From assembly GCA_038524795.1 (NCBI GenBank), contig JBCBIJ010000003.1, positions 62,001 to 126,000 of the forward strand: a DNA stretch of 64,000 bases, given 5' to 3'. Positions 9,203-17,191 of the stretch are shown piece after piece; position 1 is the first letter of the stretch, and the number at the start of each line of letters is the position of its first letter. Source of the DNA: CALBPI01 sp038524795. GTDB taxonomy: Bacteria; Pseudomonadota; Gammaproteobacteria; Steroidobacterales; Woeseiaceae. The position numbers and the translations under genes were made by a program. Below the pieces are notes generated by a model, which worked only from the letters and a program-made list of their open reading frames with translations, was not told where the DNA came from and searched no databases.

Positions 9203-9922
9203 ATGCGTTATCTCGTTTTGTTGTTTCTGATTCTGCCCGCGCTCGCGGCAGCCGACGTGCTGGAAGAGGTCGTCGTCACAGGCAGCAGGCTCTCCGCTGC
9301 AAACCCGCCAGCGAAACGGCTGATTCGCCGCGGCGACAATCTGCTGGTCAGCGTGCGTATCACTAACGACTCTCGAGACGCAGACGTCCGCGAGTCGGAG
9401 ATTCACGAAACACTGCTGGGCGCCATCCGCCAGGCAAACCGACTGAAGGGCACCGAGATCAGTGTCATCACAGACGGCGGATTCGTGGTTCAGCTCAACA
9501 GCGCCAACTACCAGATTGATCTCTCGAACGGCAGCAGGCCTGACACAAGTCGGGCGAACTTCAGCGTAAAGACCGCCATCCCGCGGACGGGCAACGGCGC
9601 CGAGACCCAGGTCGCCAATCTCAAGCAATTTGTGCGCGAACTCAAAATGGTGGGCCGCACGGAAGTCGAGGTTGAAGGTGATACCCAAATCACGATCATC
9701 AACCCGTCGAGCTATCGATCCGCCGTGATCAAGCTGCTGGGCGAGGACGTGAAGGAAGTGACCGAAGCCCTGGGCGGCGACTACCGCGTGATGCTCGGTG
9801 GCGTGGACCGCCCCGTGGAATGGGCGCGGGTGGGCGCCATCGACGTTGGCATCTACATTCCCTACGAATACCTGGTGATTCCGACGACGCTGAACAGCGT
9901 CACGGTCCCGTTCGACTATTAG
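9203..9922 (+). CDS. secreted protein with TonB-box-like N-terminus
   Basis: A 239-residue protein with a signal peptide (MRYLVLLFLILPALAAA). This is followed at once by DVLEEVVVTGSRL, the N-terminal signature normally seen on TonB-dependent outer-membrane receptors. No plug or 22-strand barrel follows: the remainder is a compact alpha/beta domain with repeated I-T-I and V-strand segments. GGGGAG lies seven bases before the chosen ATG. The function is unknown; it may be a periplasmic or outer-membrane protein that contacts TonB, or it may have inherited the motif. It stands alone between divergent and unrelated genes. Confidence 0.65.
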   Translation: MRYLVLLFLILPALAAADVLEEVVVTGSRLSAANPPAKRLIRRGDNLLVSVRITNDSRDADVRESEIHETLLGAIRQANRLKGTEISVITDGGFVVQLNSANYQIDLSNGSRPDTSRANFSVKTAIPRTGNGAETQVANLKQFVRELKMVGRTEVEVEGDTQITIINPSSYRSAVIKLLGEDVKEVTEALGGDYRVMLGGVDRPVEWARVGAIDVGIYIPYEYLVIPTTLNSVTVPFDY

Positions 9923-10035
9923 CCGCCGCGCGCTGACAACACGCAAGGCGCCGACACTGTGAACGCCGTCAATGTCTGTCTGGCCGGCGTGTGAGACCGT
10001 AAAACCGCAGCGAACTGCGCGTGAGGCAACGCGTC

Positions 10036-10380
10036 ATGGAACACTTCAAAAAGCTCGTCATCGTCGGCCTGGCGATCGGCATCTACCAGAACTGGGACGC
10101 GATCCAGGGCTACTTCGCGGGAACACCCGACTACATCAGCGACGAGACGTCGGTTGTTCTCTACGCGACCGAGTGGTGTGGCTACTGCGAAAAGACGCGC
10201 AAACTATTCGCGCGCAACAACATCCCCTATGTCGAGCATGACATCGAGAAGTCGAAAGACGCAGAGCGTGCGTACCGAGCGCTCGGTGGCCGCGGGGTCC
10301 CCGTGGTCCACGCCAACGGCGTGGTGGTCCACGGTTACTCCGAAGCGCGCCTCATGAACGCGGTCAAGCAACAGCCCTAG
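10036..10380 (+). CDS. membrane-anchored glutaredoxin-like thiol-disulfide protein
   Basis: A 114-residue protein. The N-terminal hydrophobic segment (about 5-20) may be an anchor or an uncleaved signal. A glutaredoxin fold follows, with active site W-C-G-Y-C in VVLYATEWCGYCEKTR, the cis-proline loop RGVPVVHANG and the C-terminal GYSEARL. Family members reduce disulfides or serve as electron donors. The ATG at 10036 was preferred over the GTG at 10021 because a GAGG sequence lies nine bases upstream of it. Transcribed alone, convergent with the SDR gene. Confidence 0.8.
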   Translation: MEHFKKLVIVGLAIGIYQNWDAIQGYFAGTPDYISDETSVVLYATEWCGYCEKTRKLFARNNIPYVEHDIEKSKDAERAYRALGGRGVPVVHANGVVVHGYSEARLMNAVKQQP

Positions 10381-10401
10381 CCCTGCCGCTCGGATACGGC
10401 G

Positions 10402-11379
10402 TCAGTCAGACCCCTGCTTGCCGCCCGAATCCTCGATCGCAGCATCAAGCATCGCAACGAGCTCATCACGCGTGTAGCTGTAGGGCCCCCACTGGTTGAG
10501 CTGCAGCAACTGCTCGATCTTCACATTGATCGTCATGGCCTGCTCTTCCTCGCTGGGAACGACCATGTAGCGACGTAGCGGTTGCTCAGCGAACAGCGCA
10601 TGCATGAACGCCGCCGACACTTCGTCGGGCTCCTTGTACGACAGCTCACGCTCTTCGGTGGCTTTGTACATGGCCTTCATTTCCGGCGTGATCTCGCCGC
10701 CGGCCGCCTCGATACGCGCGAACATGCGCTTCACGCTGCTGCGACGGATGTGTGACTGGTAGTTGCCGGGCTCGACGACGCTGACCGACACGCCCAACGG
10801 TTCCATTTCACCGGCGAGCGCATCAGTAAATGCCTCGATCCAGTGCTTGCTGCCCGCATAGGCGCTGCCGCCCGGCCAGGACAAGGTGCCCGCAATCGAG
10901 CCTGTGGTCACGATGCGGCCTTTCGACTCGATGATGAACGGCGCGAACGTCTGGGTGATGCGGTACACCCCCTCCACGTTCACGTCGTAAACGAAATTCT
11001 GGGCGTCGATTGGCGTGTCCGCGACAGCGCCACCACCACCGACTCCAGCGTTGTTGACCAAACCGTAGAGTCCCGTGCCCTGCTCACTGATGAACTTGGC
11101 AACCGCGTCGATCTCATCCTGGTTACGCACGTCCATCATGACGGCCGTGACATTCTCGATGGCATTGAGCGCCTCGGCATCCTTTTCTTTTCGGACGCCT
11201 GCGTAAACGTAGTAGCCGTCGGCAGCCAAGGTCTCGGCGAGGTTTCGGCCAATGCCCGTACTGGTGCCGGTGACCAACACCCATTTCTTAGCGTGCCCGT
11301 CCGCGAGCGCGGCATCAGGCGTCATCCAAACAAGGCTCGCAGCCGCGAGCGCCACCAGAGTGCGAGTGATCCGATGCAT
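10402..11379 (-). CDS. SDR-family NAD(P)-dependent oxidoreductase with signal peptide
   Basis: A 325-residue short-chain dehydrogenase. The Rossmann nucleotide motif TGTSTGIG follows the N-terminal leader. NNAGVGG and the catalytic Ser...YxxxK (GSIAGTLSWPGGSAYAGSK) are intact. Unusually, residues 1-27 look like a Sec signal peptide ending ALADG. NAD(P)H is not normally available in the periplasm, so this is either a membrane-tethered cytoplasmic enzyme or an exported protein of unclear biochemistry. The start at 11379 gives the clean signal peptide and has an AGGGGA sequence upstream. Confidence 0.8.
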   Translation of the reverse strand: MHRITRTLVALAAASLVWMTPDAALADGHAKKWVLVTGTSTGIGRNLAETLAADGYYVYAGVRKEKDAEALNAIENVTAVMMDVRNQDEIDAVAKFISEQGTGLYGLVNNAGVGGGGAVADTPIDAQNFVYDVNVEGVYRITQTFAPFIIESKGRIVTTGSIAGTLSWPGGSAYAGSKHWIEAFTDALAGEMEPLGVSVSVVEPGNYQSHIRRSSVKRMFARIEAAGGEITPEMKAMYKATEERELSYKEPDEVSAAFMHALFAEQPLRRYMVVPSEEEQAMTINVKIEQLLQLNQWGPYSYTRDELVAMLDAAIEDSGGKQGSD

Positions 11380-11513
11380 GGCATGTCCCCTGTGCCGGTA
11401 ATCGAGCCGCAGAGCGTAGCACACGGGGGCGCGCTACCTGGATCGCCAGCCGAACAGGCCCTTCCGCTCAAAACGCAAGGCAACGCGGCGCTGCTTTCGC
11501 TATCGTCAGCGCT

Positions 11514-12005
11514 ATGAAAGCGCAGATGATCCGCCGTCTCGTCAGCCCGCTGACGCTCGCGCTGGTTCTCGCTGCCGCAAGCTGCAGCAGCGAGCCCAAG
11601 CTCAAGCCGTTCACCAGTGACGGCTGCTCGCTGTTCCCCGACCGCTCAATCATCAGCGAAGCGGACTGGTGCAGCTGCTGCTTTGAGCACGACATTGCCT
11701 ACTGGCGCGGTGGCACGAGAACAGAGCGCGAGGCCGCGGACGCGGCGCTGCGAGACTGCGTGATCAAGAAAACCGGTGACCCTGCCTTTGGCCGGCTCAT
11801 GTACGACGGCGTTCGCGTGGGCGGCAGCCCTTACTTCCTCACGTGGTACCGCTGGGGTTACGGCTGGCCGTTCGAGCGCAAGTACCAGGCGCTGACGGAC
11901 ACCGAAGCCGCACAATCCGAGCGTTTGCTCGCGAGCTACCGGGCCCGGAATCCCGAGCCCGTGTGCCCGGCGAACGTGGAGACGGCGGTCATCGAGCTGA
12001 AATAG
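11514..12005 (+). CDS. lipoprotein with phospholipase A2-like CCxxHD motif
   Basis: A 163-residue protein with a lipoprotein-type signal (LAAASC, Cys24). A cysteine-rich core follows: SDGCSLFPD, then WCSCCFEHDIAYWRGG. CCxxHD is the catalytic helix signature of secreted phospholipase A2 enzymes, in which the His is the general base and the Asp ligates calcium or supports the His. Later cysteines (RDCVIKK and PVCPAN) could complete disulfides. The overall family is not certain. If active it would hydrolyse phospholipids at the envelope. It is followed 9 bases later by the PaiB-like gene. Confidence 0.6.
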   Translation: MKAQMIRRLVSPLTLALVLAAASCSSEPKLKPFTSDGCSLFPDRSIISEADWCSCCFEHDIAYWRGGTRTEREAADAALRDCVIKKTGDPAFGRLMYDGVRVGGSPYFLTWYRWGYGWPFERKYQALTDTEAAQSERLLASYRARNPEPVCPANVETAVIELK

Positions 12006-12014
12006 AATGGACGC

Positions 12015-12644
12015 ATGCACACACCGAAGATCTTCAGGCAATCCGACCTGGCCGAGATTCACGGCTTGATCGAAACGCACCCACTGGGTGCGCTGATCAC
12101 CACCGGCACCGACGGGCTCGAAGCGAACCACATCCCCTTCGAGCTCGATCGAGATGCAGGCCAGTACGGCACACTGCTGGGACACGTCGCGCGCGCCAAT
12201 CCGGTGTGGCAGACAGAATCGCAAGAGGTGCTCGTCGTCTTCCAAGGGGCCAACACCTACGTGTCGCCGGGCTGGTATGCCTCGAAACAGGTCCACGGCA
12301 AAGTTGTGCCGACCTGGAACTACGTGGTGGCGCATGCCTACGGGACGCTGCGAGCGATCGAAGACCGGGACTGGATCCGCAGCCATATGGAACGAATGAC
12401 GAACCGGCACGAGGCCGCGTCACCAACACCCTGGCAAGTCAGTGATGCGCCCGAGCCGTTTACGGCGCGCATGCTGCGCGCTGTCGTTGGCGTCGAGATT
12501 ACGCTTGCGCGCTTCGAGGCGAAGTGGAAGGCCAGTCAGAACCGACCCGAGACCGATCGCGAAGGCGTTGCAGAAGCACTGCGACGCGAAGGACACAAAG
12601 ACGCCGTGACTCTGGCCAACATCGTCGAGTCCGCGCGCCGTTGA
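12015..12644 (+). CDS. PaiB-type FMN-binding negative regulator
   Basis: A 209-residue protein of the PaiB / FMN-binding split-barrel family, normal length. Characteristic segments are FRQSDLAEIHGLIETHPLGA, LEANHIPFELD, NPVWQ, VFQGANTYVSPGWYASK, and KVVPTWNYVVAHAYG. In Bacillus, PaiB represses sporulation and degradative-enzyme genes; in proteobacteria the role is mostly unknown and may be flavin-linked. It starts nine bases after the preceding lipoprotein gene and could be co-transcribed with it. No DNA-binding helix-turn-helix is visible. Confidence 0.85.
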   Translation: MHTPKIFRQSDLAEIHGLIETHPLGALITTGTDGLEANHIPFELDRDAGQYGTLLGHVARANPVWQTESQEVLVVFQGANTYVSPGWYASKQVHGKVVPTWNYVVAHAYGTLRAIEDRDWIRSHMERMTNRHEAASPTPWQVSDAPEPFTARMLRAVVGVEITLARFEAKWKASQNRPETDREGVAEALRREGHKDAVTLANIVESARR

Positions 12645-12673
12645 CCGATCACACCACTCCAGGAGATAGCATC

Positions 12674-13060
12674 ATGTTTACGCACATCATGGTCGGCGCC
12701 AGCGACCTCGACGCTTCGAAGACCTTCTACGACGCCGTACTGGGCGTGCTCGGCGCAAAAGGTCCCATGCGCGACGGCGACCGCTATTTCTACAGCGGTG
12801 GTGGCGTCAACTTTGCGATCACCAAGCCTATCGACGGCAACCCACCCACCTTCGCCAATGGCGGCACGATCGGCTTCCGCGCCGAGAACCCCGAACAAGC
12901 CGATGCGTTTCATGCCGCTGGTCTCGCGAACGGCGGTACGGCCTGCGAAGATCCGCCGGGTGTTCGCGCAAGCGACTTTGGCGACCTCTACATTGCCTAC
13001 CTGCGCGACCCGGACGGCAACAAAATCTGCGCGCTGCACCGCATGCCGAAATCAGACTAG
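12674..13060 (+). CDS. VOC/glyoxalase-superfamily protein
   Basis: A 128-residue single-domain vicinal-oxygen-chelate protein with two beta-alpha-beta-beta-beta modules. The first begins MFTHIMVGASDLDASKTFYD. The second ends in DLYIAYLRDPDGNKICALH, the usual C-terminal strand with the metal-ligand glutamate position replaced by Cys. The first metal ligand His4 (FTHIMVG) is present. Proteins of this type include glyoxalases, fosfomycin-resistance enzymes and lyases of unknown substrate. AGGAG lies eight bases before the ATG. Confidence 0.85.
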   Translation: MFTHIMVGASDLDASKTFYDAVLGVLGAKGPMRDGDRYFYSGGGVNFAITKPIDGNPPTFANGGTIGFRAENPEQADAFHAAGLANGGTACEDPPGVRASDFGDLYIAYLRDPDGNKICALHRMPKSD

Positions 13061-13118
13061 GCATGTCGACGCGCGAACGGTGTACGCTCGGGTGAAAACA
13101 ACAGGGGGGGGTATCGTG

Positions 13119-13475
13119 ATGGCCAATCACCGCGTCTACCAAATGAATTTCGCCAAGGTCTACCCAATGCTTCTGCAGAAGGTCGAGAAGAAGGGTAAGA
13201 CTAAGGCCGAACTCAACAAGATCATCAAGTGGCTTCTAGGCTACGACGCAAGGTCGCTCAACAAGGCGCTCAAAGACGAAGTCGACGTTGAGACCTTCTT
13301 CACCGCGGCCCCCAAGCCCAATCCGCACCGGGAACTGATCAAGGGCGTGGTCTGCGGGGTCCACGTCGAAGAGATCGAGGAGCCGGTCATGCGCGAGATT
13401 CGCTATCTGGACAAGCTTGTCGATGAACTCGCGCGTGGCAAGAAGATGGAGAGCATTTTAAGGAAGCCCGAATGA
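13119..13475 (+). CDS. DUF2200-family protein
   Basis: A 118-residue protein matching the DUF2200 family over its whole length. Distinctive segments are YQMNFAKVYPMLLQKVEKKG, IIKWLLGYD, PNPHRELIKGVVCGVHVEEI and PVMREIRYLDKLVDELARGK. No biochemical role is known for the family. The start ATG at 13119 follows an AGGGGGGGG tract; GTG at 13116 is in frame. Its stop overlaps the next ATG (ATGA), so it heads a three-gene unit with a glycine-zipper peptide and a haloalkane dehalogenase. Confidence 0.85.
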   Translation: MANHRVYQMNFAKVYPMLLQKVEKKGKTKAELNKIIKWLLGYDARSLNKALKDEVDVETFFTAAPKPNPHRELIKGVVCGVHVEEIEEPVMREIRYLDKLVDELARGKKMESILRKPE

Positions 13476-13651
13476 GCGAACCCGAGGGCGAGTCAAAGTA
13501 CGGTCAAAGCATGGTCCTGGGCATGGCCCTGGACATCGCCTTTGGCGCAGCACTCGGCAAGATCCCGCTGGGCCTGATCTTTGGGCTGGCGTTTGGTGTG
13601 TTCCTGGGCGTGATACGCAGCGAGGTCAGCGAGCGAACCCATGACGATTGA
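13472..13651 (+). CDS. small glycine-zipper membrane protein
   Basis: A 59-residue protein overlapping the DUF2200 stop (ATGA) and overlapping the dehalogenase start by 11 bases. After a polar N-terminus (MSEPEGESKYGQS) come two hydrophobic stretches rich in Gly and Ala, with a positively charged turn (GKIPLG) and a charged tail. This is the pattern of a small membrane hairpin packed by glycine zippers. It resembles the peptide encoded at 15391-15555. Function unknown; the overlaps argue that it is translated. Confidence 0.6.
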   Translation: MSEPEGESKYGQSMVLGMALDIAFGAALGKIPLGLIFGLAFGVFLGVIRSEVSERTHDD

Positions 13652-14540
13652 AGCCCTGCGCACCCCCGAAGAACGCTTTGCCATGCTGCCGGCGTTCCCG
13701 TACACCCCGCACTACGTCGACACCCTGCCCGGCTACGCGCCCCTGCGCATGGCCTACGTCGACGAAGGCGACTCGGCGGAAGAGGTCTTCTTGTGCCTGC
13801 ACGGCGAACCGAGCTGGAGCTATCTCTACCGCAAGATGATCCCGGTATTTGTTGGCGCCGGGCACCGCGCGGTGGCGCCCGACTTGTTCGGGTTTGGCCG
13901 GTCCGACAAGCCTGTGAATGACGCGGACTACAGTTTCGACTTCCACCGCGACAGCCTCATCCGATTCATCGAACACCTCGACCTCAACAACATCACCCTT
14001 GTATGCCAGGACTGGGGCGGCATCCTGGGGCTGACGCTGCCCATGGACATGCCCGGCCGGTTCAAACGGCTGCTGGTCATGAACACGGCGATTCCCGTCG
14101 GTGAAGCGATGACCGAAGGCTTCAAGCGCTGGAAGCGCTTTGCGGCTCATGCGCCAGAGATTCCCGTAGGCGGCATGCTGGCTTCCGACGGCCTGGGCGC
14201 TGTGAACCTCATGGACGCGCTGGCTTACGACGCGCCCTTCCCCGACAACCGCTACAAAGCCGGTGTCCGCAGCTTCCCGCAGCTGGTGCCCGTTGAGCCG
14301 GGCATGGATGGCGTGGCGCACGGCCGGCGTGCCCGAGAGTTCTGGTCCAACACCTGGGAGGGCGAGAGCTTCATGGCCATCGGTATGCGCGACGCCGTGC
14401 TCGGCGAGGACGCCATGGAGTTTCTGCGCAGCATCATTCGCAACTGCCCGGAGCCCCTGAAGCTCCCCGAAGCCGGTCACTTCGTGCAGGAGTACGGCGA
14501 GGACATTGCCAAACGCGCGCTCGCGCACTTCGGGATGTGA
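13641..14540 (+). CDS. haloalkane dehalogenase (HLD-I type)
   Basis: A 299-residue alpha/beta-hydrolase that would hydrolyse carbon-halogen bonds of haloalkanes to alcohols. The nucleophile elbow is CQDWGG, giving Asp124 and halide-binding Trp125, the same positions as in Xanthobacter DhlA. The oxyanion region is HGEPSWSYLYR. A second tryptophan in the cap (Trp164), acid Asp251 (GMRDAVLG) and catalytic His280 (AGHFVQE) complete the subfamily I set. Relatives whose natural substrate is not a haloalkane exist, so substrate range is inferred. Translationally coupled to the upstream small peptide. Confidence 0.85.
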   Translation: MTIEALRTPEERFAMLPAFPYTPHYVDTLPGYAPLRMAYVDEGDSAEEVFLCLHGEPSWSYLYRKMIPVFVGAGHRAVAPDLFGFGRSDKPVNDADYSFDFHRDSLIRFIEHLDLNNITLVCQDWGGILGLTLPMDMPGRFKRLLVMNTAIPVGEAMTEGFKRWKRFAAHAPEIPVGGMLASDGLGAVNLMDALAYDAPFPDNRYKAGVRSFPQLVPVEPGMDGVAHGRRAREFWSNTWEGESFMAIGMRDAVLGEDAMEFLRSIIRNCPEPLKLPEAGHFVQEYGEDIAKRALAHFGM

Positions 14541-14607
14541 CATCAAGACCAAGCCGTCTTAGCCGCTAACGCCTCTTCAGGGACTGCAAACTGAAGGGGG
14601 AAGCGTG

Positions 14608-15069
14608 ATGCGATTCAAATCCTTACTCTGGATGGCTCCGGTCAGCCTCGTGCTGGCGGGCCTTGCCGGCGCCGAAGAACAGGGAAAAGCGCGATTCTTC
14701 TACGTCCAGGAAGAGAACATCGGCTTCTATGCCGTCGAAGATCAGCCGGGCCTTGGCTATGCCGTGCTCGCAGGCGACCCCTCTAAGGAAGGCGTCTACG
14801 TCATTCGAATGCGCCTGCCCGGCAATCAGATGTTCCCGCCTCACTTTCACGACGAGGACCGGCACATCACAGTGCTCTCAGGCAGCTGGTACTTCGGCGC
14901 CGGTGATTCGGGTAGATGCGGCGACGCGCTCGAAATGAAGCGCGGGGCCTACGTCATCCATCCTAAAGGCGCCATCCACTTTGAAGGCACTTGCAGCAGT
15001 CGTGGTGCAGAGATCCAAGTCACGGGTCGCGGTCCCGTTCGTACGAGCTGGCTGCAGGATTTTCGCTAG
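14608..15069 (+). CDS. secreted cupin-domain protein
   Basis: A 153-residue exported protein with a signal peptide (about 1-23). A single cupin barrel follows, with the metal-binding motif PPHFHDEDRHITVLSG (His-x-His plus Glu/Asp and later His) and the second motif HPKGAIHFEG. Cupins of this size bind a divalent metal and can be dioxygenases, isomerases or sugar-binding proteins. GAAGGGGG lies seven bases upstream of the ATG. It is monocistronic and converges on the RHH gene with a 4-base overlap. Confidence 0.8.
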   Translation: MRFKSLLWMAPVSLVLAGLAGAEEQGKARFFYVQEENIGFYAVEDQPGLGYAVLAGDPSKEGVYVIRMRLPGNQMFPPHFHDEDRHITVLSGSWYFGAGDSGRCGDALEMKRGAYVIHPKGAIHFEGTCSSRGAEIQVTGRGPVRTSWLQDFR

Positions 15070-15323
15070 CGTCCAGCGCCAGCCTCGTCCAGCTGATGGC
15101 TGTCCTCCGCCGTCAGATCGAGGTCGTACACCGACTTAAGCTGCCGGATCTTGGCAAGCGTCGGGTCCGAGAATGGCGCCTTGCCTTCGAGCGCATGCAG
15201 CGTGATGCCCTCGAGTAAGTCCCCCAAAGTCATGTCCAGCTGCTCGGCCAGGGCCTTGAGCACCTTTAGCAGGCGTTTTTCAATGCGTACGCCCGTCTGA
15301 ACGCGTTCGATTTGCTTTCTCAT
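15066..15323 (-). CDS. ribbon-helix-helix type regulator
   Basis: An 85-residue protein. The N-terminal strand QIERVQTGVRIEKRLLKVL is followed by a helix and KALAEQLDMTLGDLLEGI, the strand-helix-helix pattern of RHH DNA-binding proteins. A short acidic C-terminal extension follows. ATG at 15341 is an alternative, but it would place the start inside the inverted repeat described at 15326-15349, so 15323 is preferred. It is divergent from a glycine-zipper peptide gene and probably controls the shared promoter region, as antitoxin-like RHH regulators do. Confidence 0.75.
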   Translation of the reverse strand: MRKQIERVQTGVRIEKRLLKVLKALAEQLDMTLGDLLEGITLHALEGKAPFSDPTLAKIRQLKSVYDLDLTAEDSHQLDEAGAGR

Positions 15324-15325
15324 AG

Positions 15326-15349
15326 TGTTATCTTGGTACATAAATAACA
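15326..15349. promoter_or_regulatory. candidate operator (inverted repeat) between divergent genes
   Basis: Perfect inverted repeat TGTTAT (15326-15331) and ATAACA (15344-15349), with centres 18 bases apart. It lies immediately before the RHH gene start. On the minus strand a TTGACA hexamer (rc of 15353-15358) abuts it and could be the -35 of the RHH gene. Autoregulation by the RHH protein is an inference. Confidence 0.45.
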
Positions 15350-15390
15350 TTCTGTCAATTCGAGGACACTGCAACGCGTATGCTTCGCGC

Positions 15391-15555
15391 ATGGACAACA
15401 ACAAACTGCCCTTGGGAATCGCACTTGGGATGTCGATTGGCGTTGCACTCGGTGTCGCCATCGACAATCTGGCCGCCGGCCTGGGGATCGGCATCGCCAT
15501 CGGCGCCGGTCTGGGCGTCGCCATGTCCGGCAAGGACAAGAACCGCGATGGGTAA
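15391..15555 (+). CDS. small glycine-zipper membrane peptide
   Basis: A 54-residue peptide. A short polar N-terminus (MDNNK) precedes two hydrophobic segments built from G-x-x-x-G repeats (GIALGMSIGVALGVAI and GLGIGIAIGAGLGVAM), with a basic/acidic tail (SGKDKNRDG). No clear ribosome site is visible. It lies opposite the RHH gene and shares its control region. It is similar in style to the peptide at 13472. It could be a stress-membrane peptide, or a toxin partner of the RHH protein; neither is shown. Confidence 0.5.
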   Translation: MDNNKLPLGIALGMSIGVALGVAIDNLAAGLGIGIAIGAGLGVAMSGKDKNRDG

Positions 15556-15606
15556 TCGGCGACCTACGCCGGCGCAGCCCAAGACCTAGCCACCCAACAC
15601 CGCGCG

Positions 15607-16428
15607 ATGGACACGGCCCCACCCGACTACGCGAGCTGCTCTCTGCGCGAGCTCTACCAGGTGCTCAACTACATCGACCGCGAGCGGGTGCCCGATTCGT
15701 ATGCGGCCTTGGTCGATGAGATTAGCTCGCGAGACGATCACACCGAACGCGAGCTACTCGAGTGCTGGCGACTACTGGATCATCGCAAGCACCCGGAATT
15801 CGCTGAAGCGCTCGCGGACAGAATCAACTCGCTAGCGTCGCAACGCGGGGTGGCCGAGCCGCCTGCTGAGAAGGCAAAGCCCAAGCCGACTTCGATTCCC
15901 GAAGACAAGCGCTACAAGACGTTCTGGCGCCGCTTCTTTGGGCAGATCATCGACGGACTGTTCATCTCGGTGATGGCCGCGGTGTTCCTGTTGGGCGTTT
16001 TCCCAATAGTGCTGGCGACAGGCGCGAGCGGCGACTGGACAATCCTGCCACCGCTGATCCTCGTCAATGCCGCTGTTATCGGCTACCCAATCATCATGCA
16101 CGCCGAATACGGTCAGACGCTTGGCAAGATGGCAACCGGCGTTAAGGTCGTGGATGTCTCCGAAGCGCGCGGGCTCACGCTTCGTCAATCCGTGCTACGC
16201 GACGCTGTGCCGCTCATAAGCGGCGTCTTTGCAACAGTCGGAGCTGTGGTGCAAGTCAGTACCGGGAGCCTATCCGATAATGGCTCACCATCCGCTTACA
16301 AGTTTCACGAAGTGCTCCTGGGCATTTGGTTTCTGCTCGAAGTCATCACGATGTTGTTCAACAAGAAGCGCCGGGCCGTCCATGACTTCATCGCGGGTAC
16401 CGTCGTTACGCGCGTCCCGCGTAACTAA
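15607..16428 (+). CDS. RDD-family membrane protein
   Basis: A 273-residue protein. The N-terminal soluble helical part (1-95) ends in a Lys/Pro-rich linker. The RDD domain follows, with RRFFGQIIDGLF at the first helix (the RD pair replaced by QIID), then YGQTLGKMATGVKVVD and NKKRRAVHDFIAGTVV, which are the family landmarks. Four membrane helices lie between about 107 and 255. Some RDD proteins are Na+/Li+/H+ antiporters, but most are uncharacterised. The gene is single, with no overlap with neighbours. Confidence 0.85.
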   Translation: MDTAPPDYASCSLRELYQVLNYIDRERVPDSYAALVDEISSRDDHTERELLECWRLLDHRKHPEFAEALADRINSLASQRGVAEPPAEKAKPKPTSIPEDKRYKTFWRRFFGQIIDGLFISVMAAVFLLGVFPIVLATGASGDWTILPPLILVNAAVIGYPIIMHAEYGQTLGKMATGVKVVDVSEARGLTLRQSVLRDAVPLISGVFATVGAVVQVSTGSLSDNGSPSAYKFHEVLLGIWFLLEVITMLFNKKRRAVHDFIAGTVVTRVPRN

Positions 16429-16502
16429 CCGTCGCGGCTGCATCCGAACACAGGCCACCACCCGAATAATCAAAGGTCTATCCGGCGACCGGGAGTTCGC
16501 CT

Positions 16503-17183
16503 ATGCAATGTGTTCAGGCGGTCGTTGACCGGTGCCGAAGCAGGGCCGACGCGCCCCGAGAGCTTGCGGTGGCACTGCACGACTACGTCCGTGACGAAGT
16601 GCTGTTCGGGTTCACGCCCTACTTCGACGCGGCCACGCCAGAACGCACGCTGCGGCTGGGCATCGGCCACTGCAATCCACAGGCCACGCTCATGGTCGCG
16701 TTGTTTCGCGCTGCCGGATTCGAAGCGCGGTATCGCCCCGCCACAATCGGCAACGAGATCATGCGAGGCACCGCCGACACGCCAACGCGCCTCTCCCACT
16801 TATTCACCGAGGTCAATCTCGAGGGACAGTGGCTTCGCCTCGACAGCTACATTGTCGACCCTGCGTTGCGCCGCAGTGCTATCGATCGACTGCGCCGCGA
16901 CGGGCGCGCACAGGGCTATGGCTGCCACGCGACGGCGACGGGCAAGTGGGACGGACGCAGCAACGCATTCTCCCAGGTTGCCACCGACAGCATGATCCAT
17001 GAATTGCATGACGCCGTTGACGACGCGGAGACCTTCTTCGCGTCCGCGGACTACCGTCACAGAGTCGGGCCGCTGCGTTACAACACGCTGCTCATGCCCA
17101 CGCGGCTGATCACGCCGATCGCGATGCGGGCAGCTAATCTGCGCATCGAGCGCATGCGTGTGCGAGATCTGGCGACCGCCTAG
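16503..17183 (+). CDS. transglutaminase-like cysteine protease-fold protein
   Basis: A 226-residue cytoplasmic protein with a transglutaminase-like core. Catalytic Cys57 is in LGIGHCNPQATLM, His99 in TRLSHLFTEV and Asp114 in RLDSYIVD, in the usual order. It has no signal peptide. Family members are proteases, peptide N-glycanases or amidases, and the substrate is not predictable. The ATG at 16503 has GGGAG eight bases upstream. It is convergent with the enoyl-CoA hydratase gene. Confidence 0.85.
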   Translation: MQCVQAVVDRCRSRADAPRELAVALHDYVRDEVLFGFTPYFDAATPERTLRLGIGHCNPQATLMVALFRAAGFEARYRPATIGNEIMRGTADTPTRLSHLFTEVNLEGQWLRLDSYIVDPALRRSAIDRLRRDGRAQGYGCHATATGKWDGRSNAFSQVATDSMIHELHDAVDDAETFFASADYRHRVGPLRYNTLLMPTRLITPIAMRAANLRIERMRVRDLATA

Positions 17184-17191
17184 TCAGCCCG

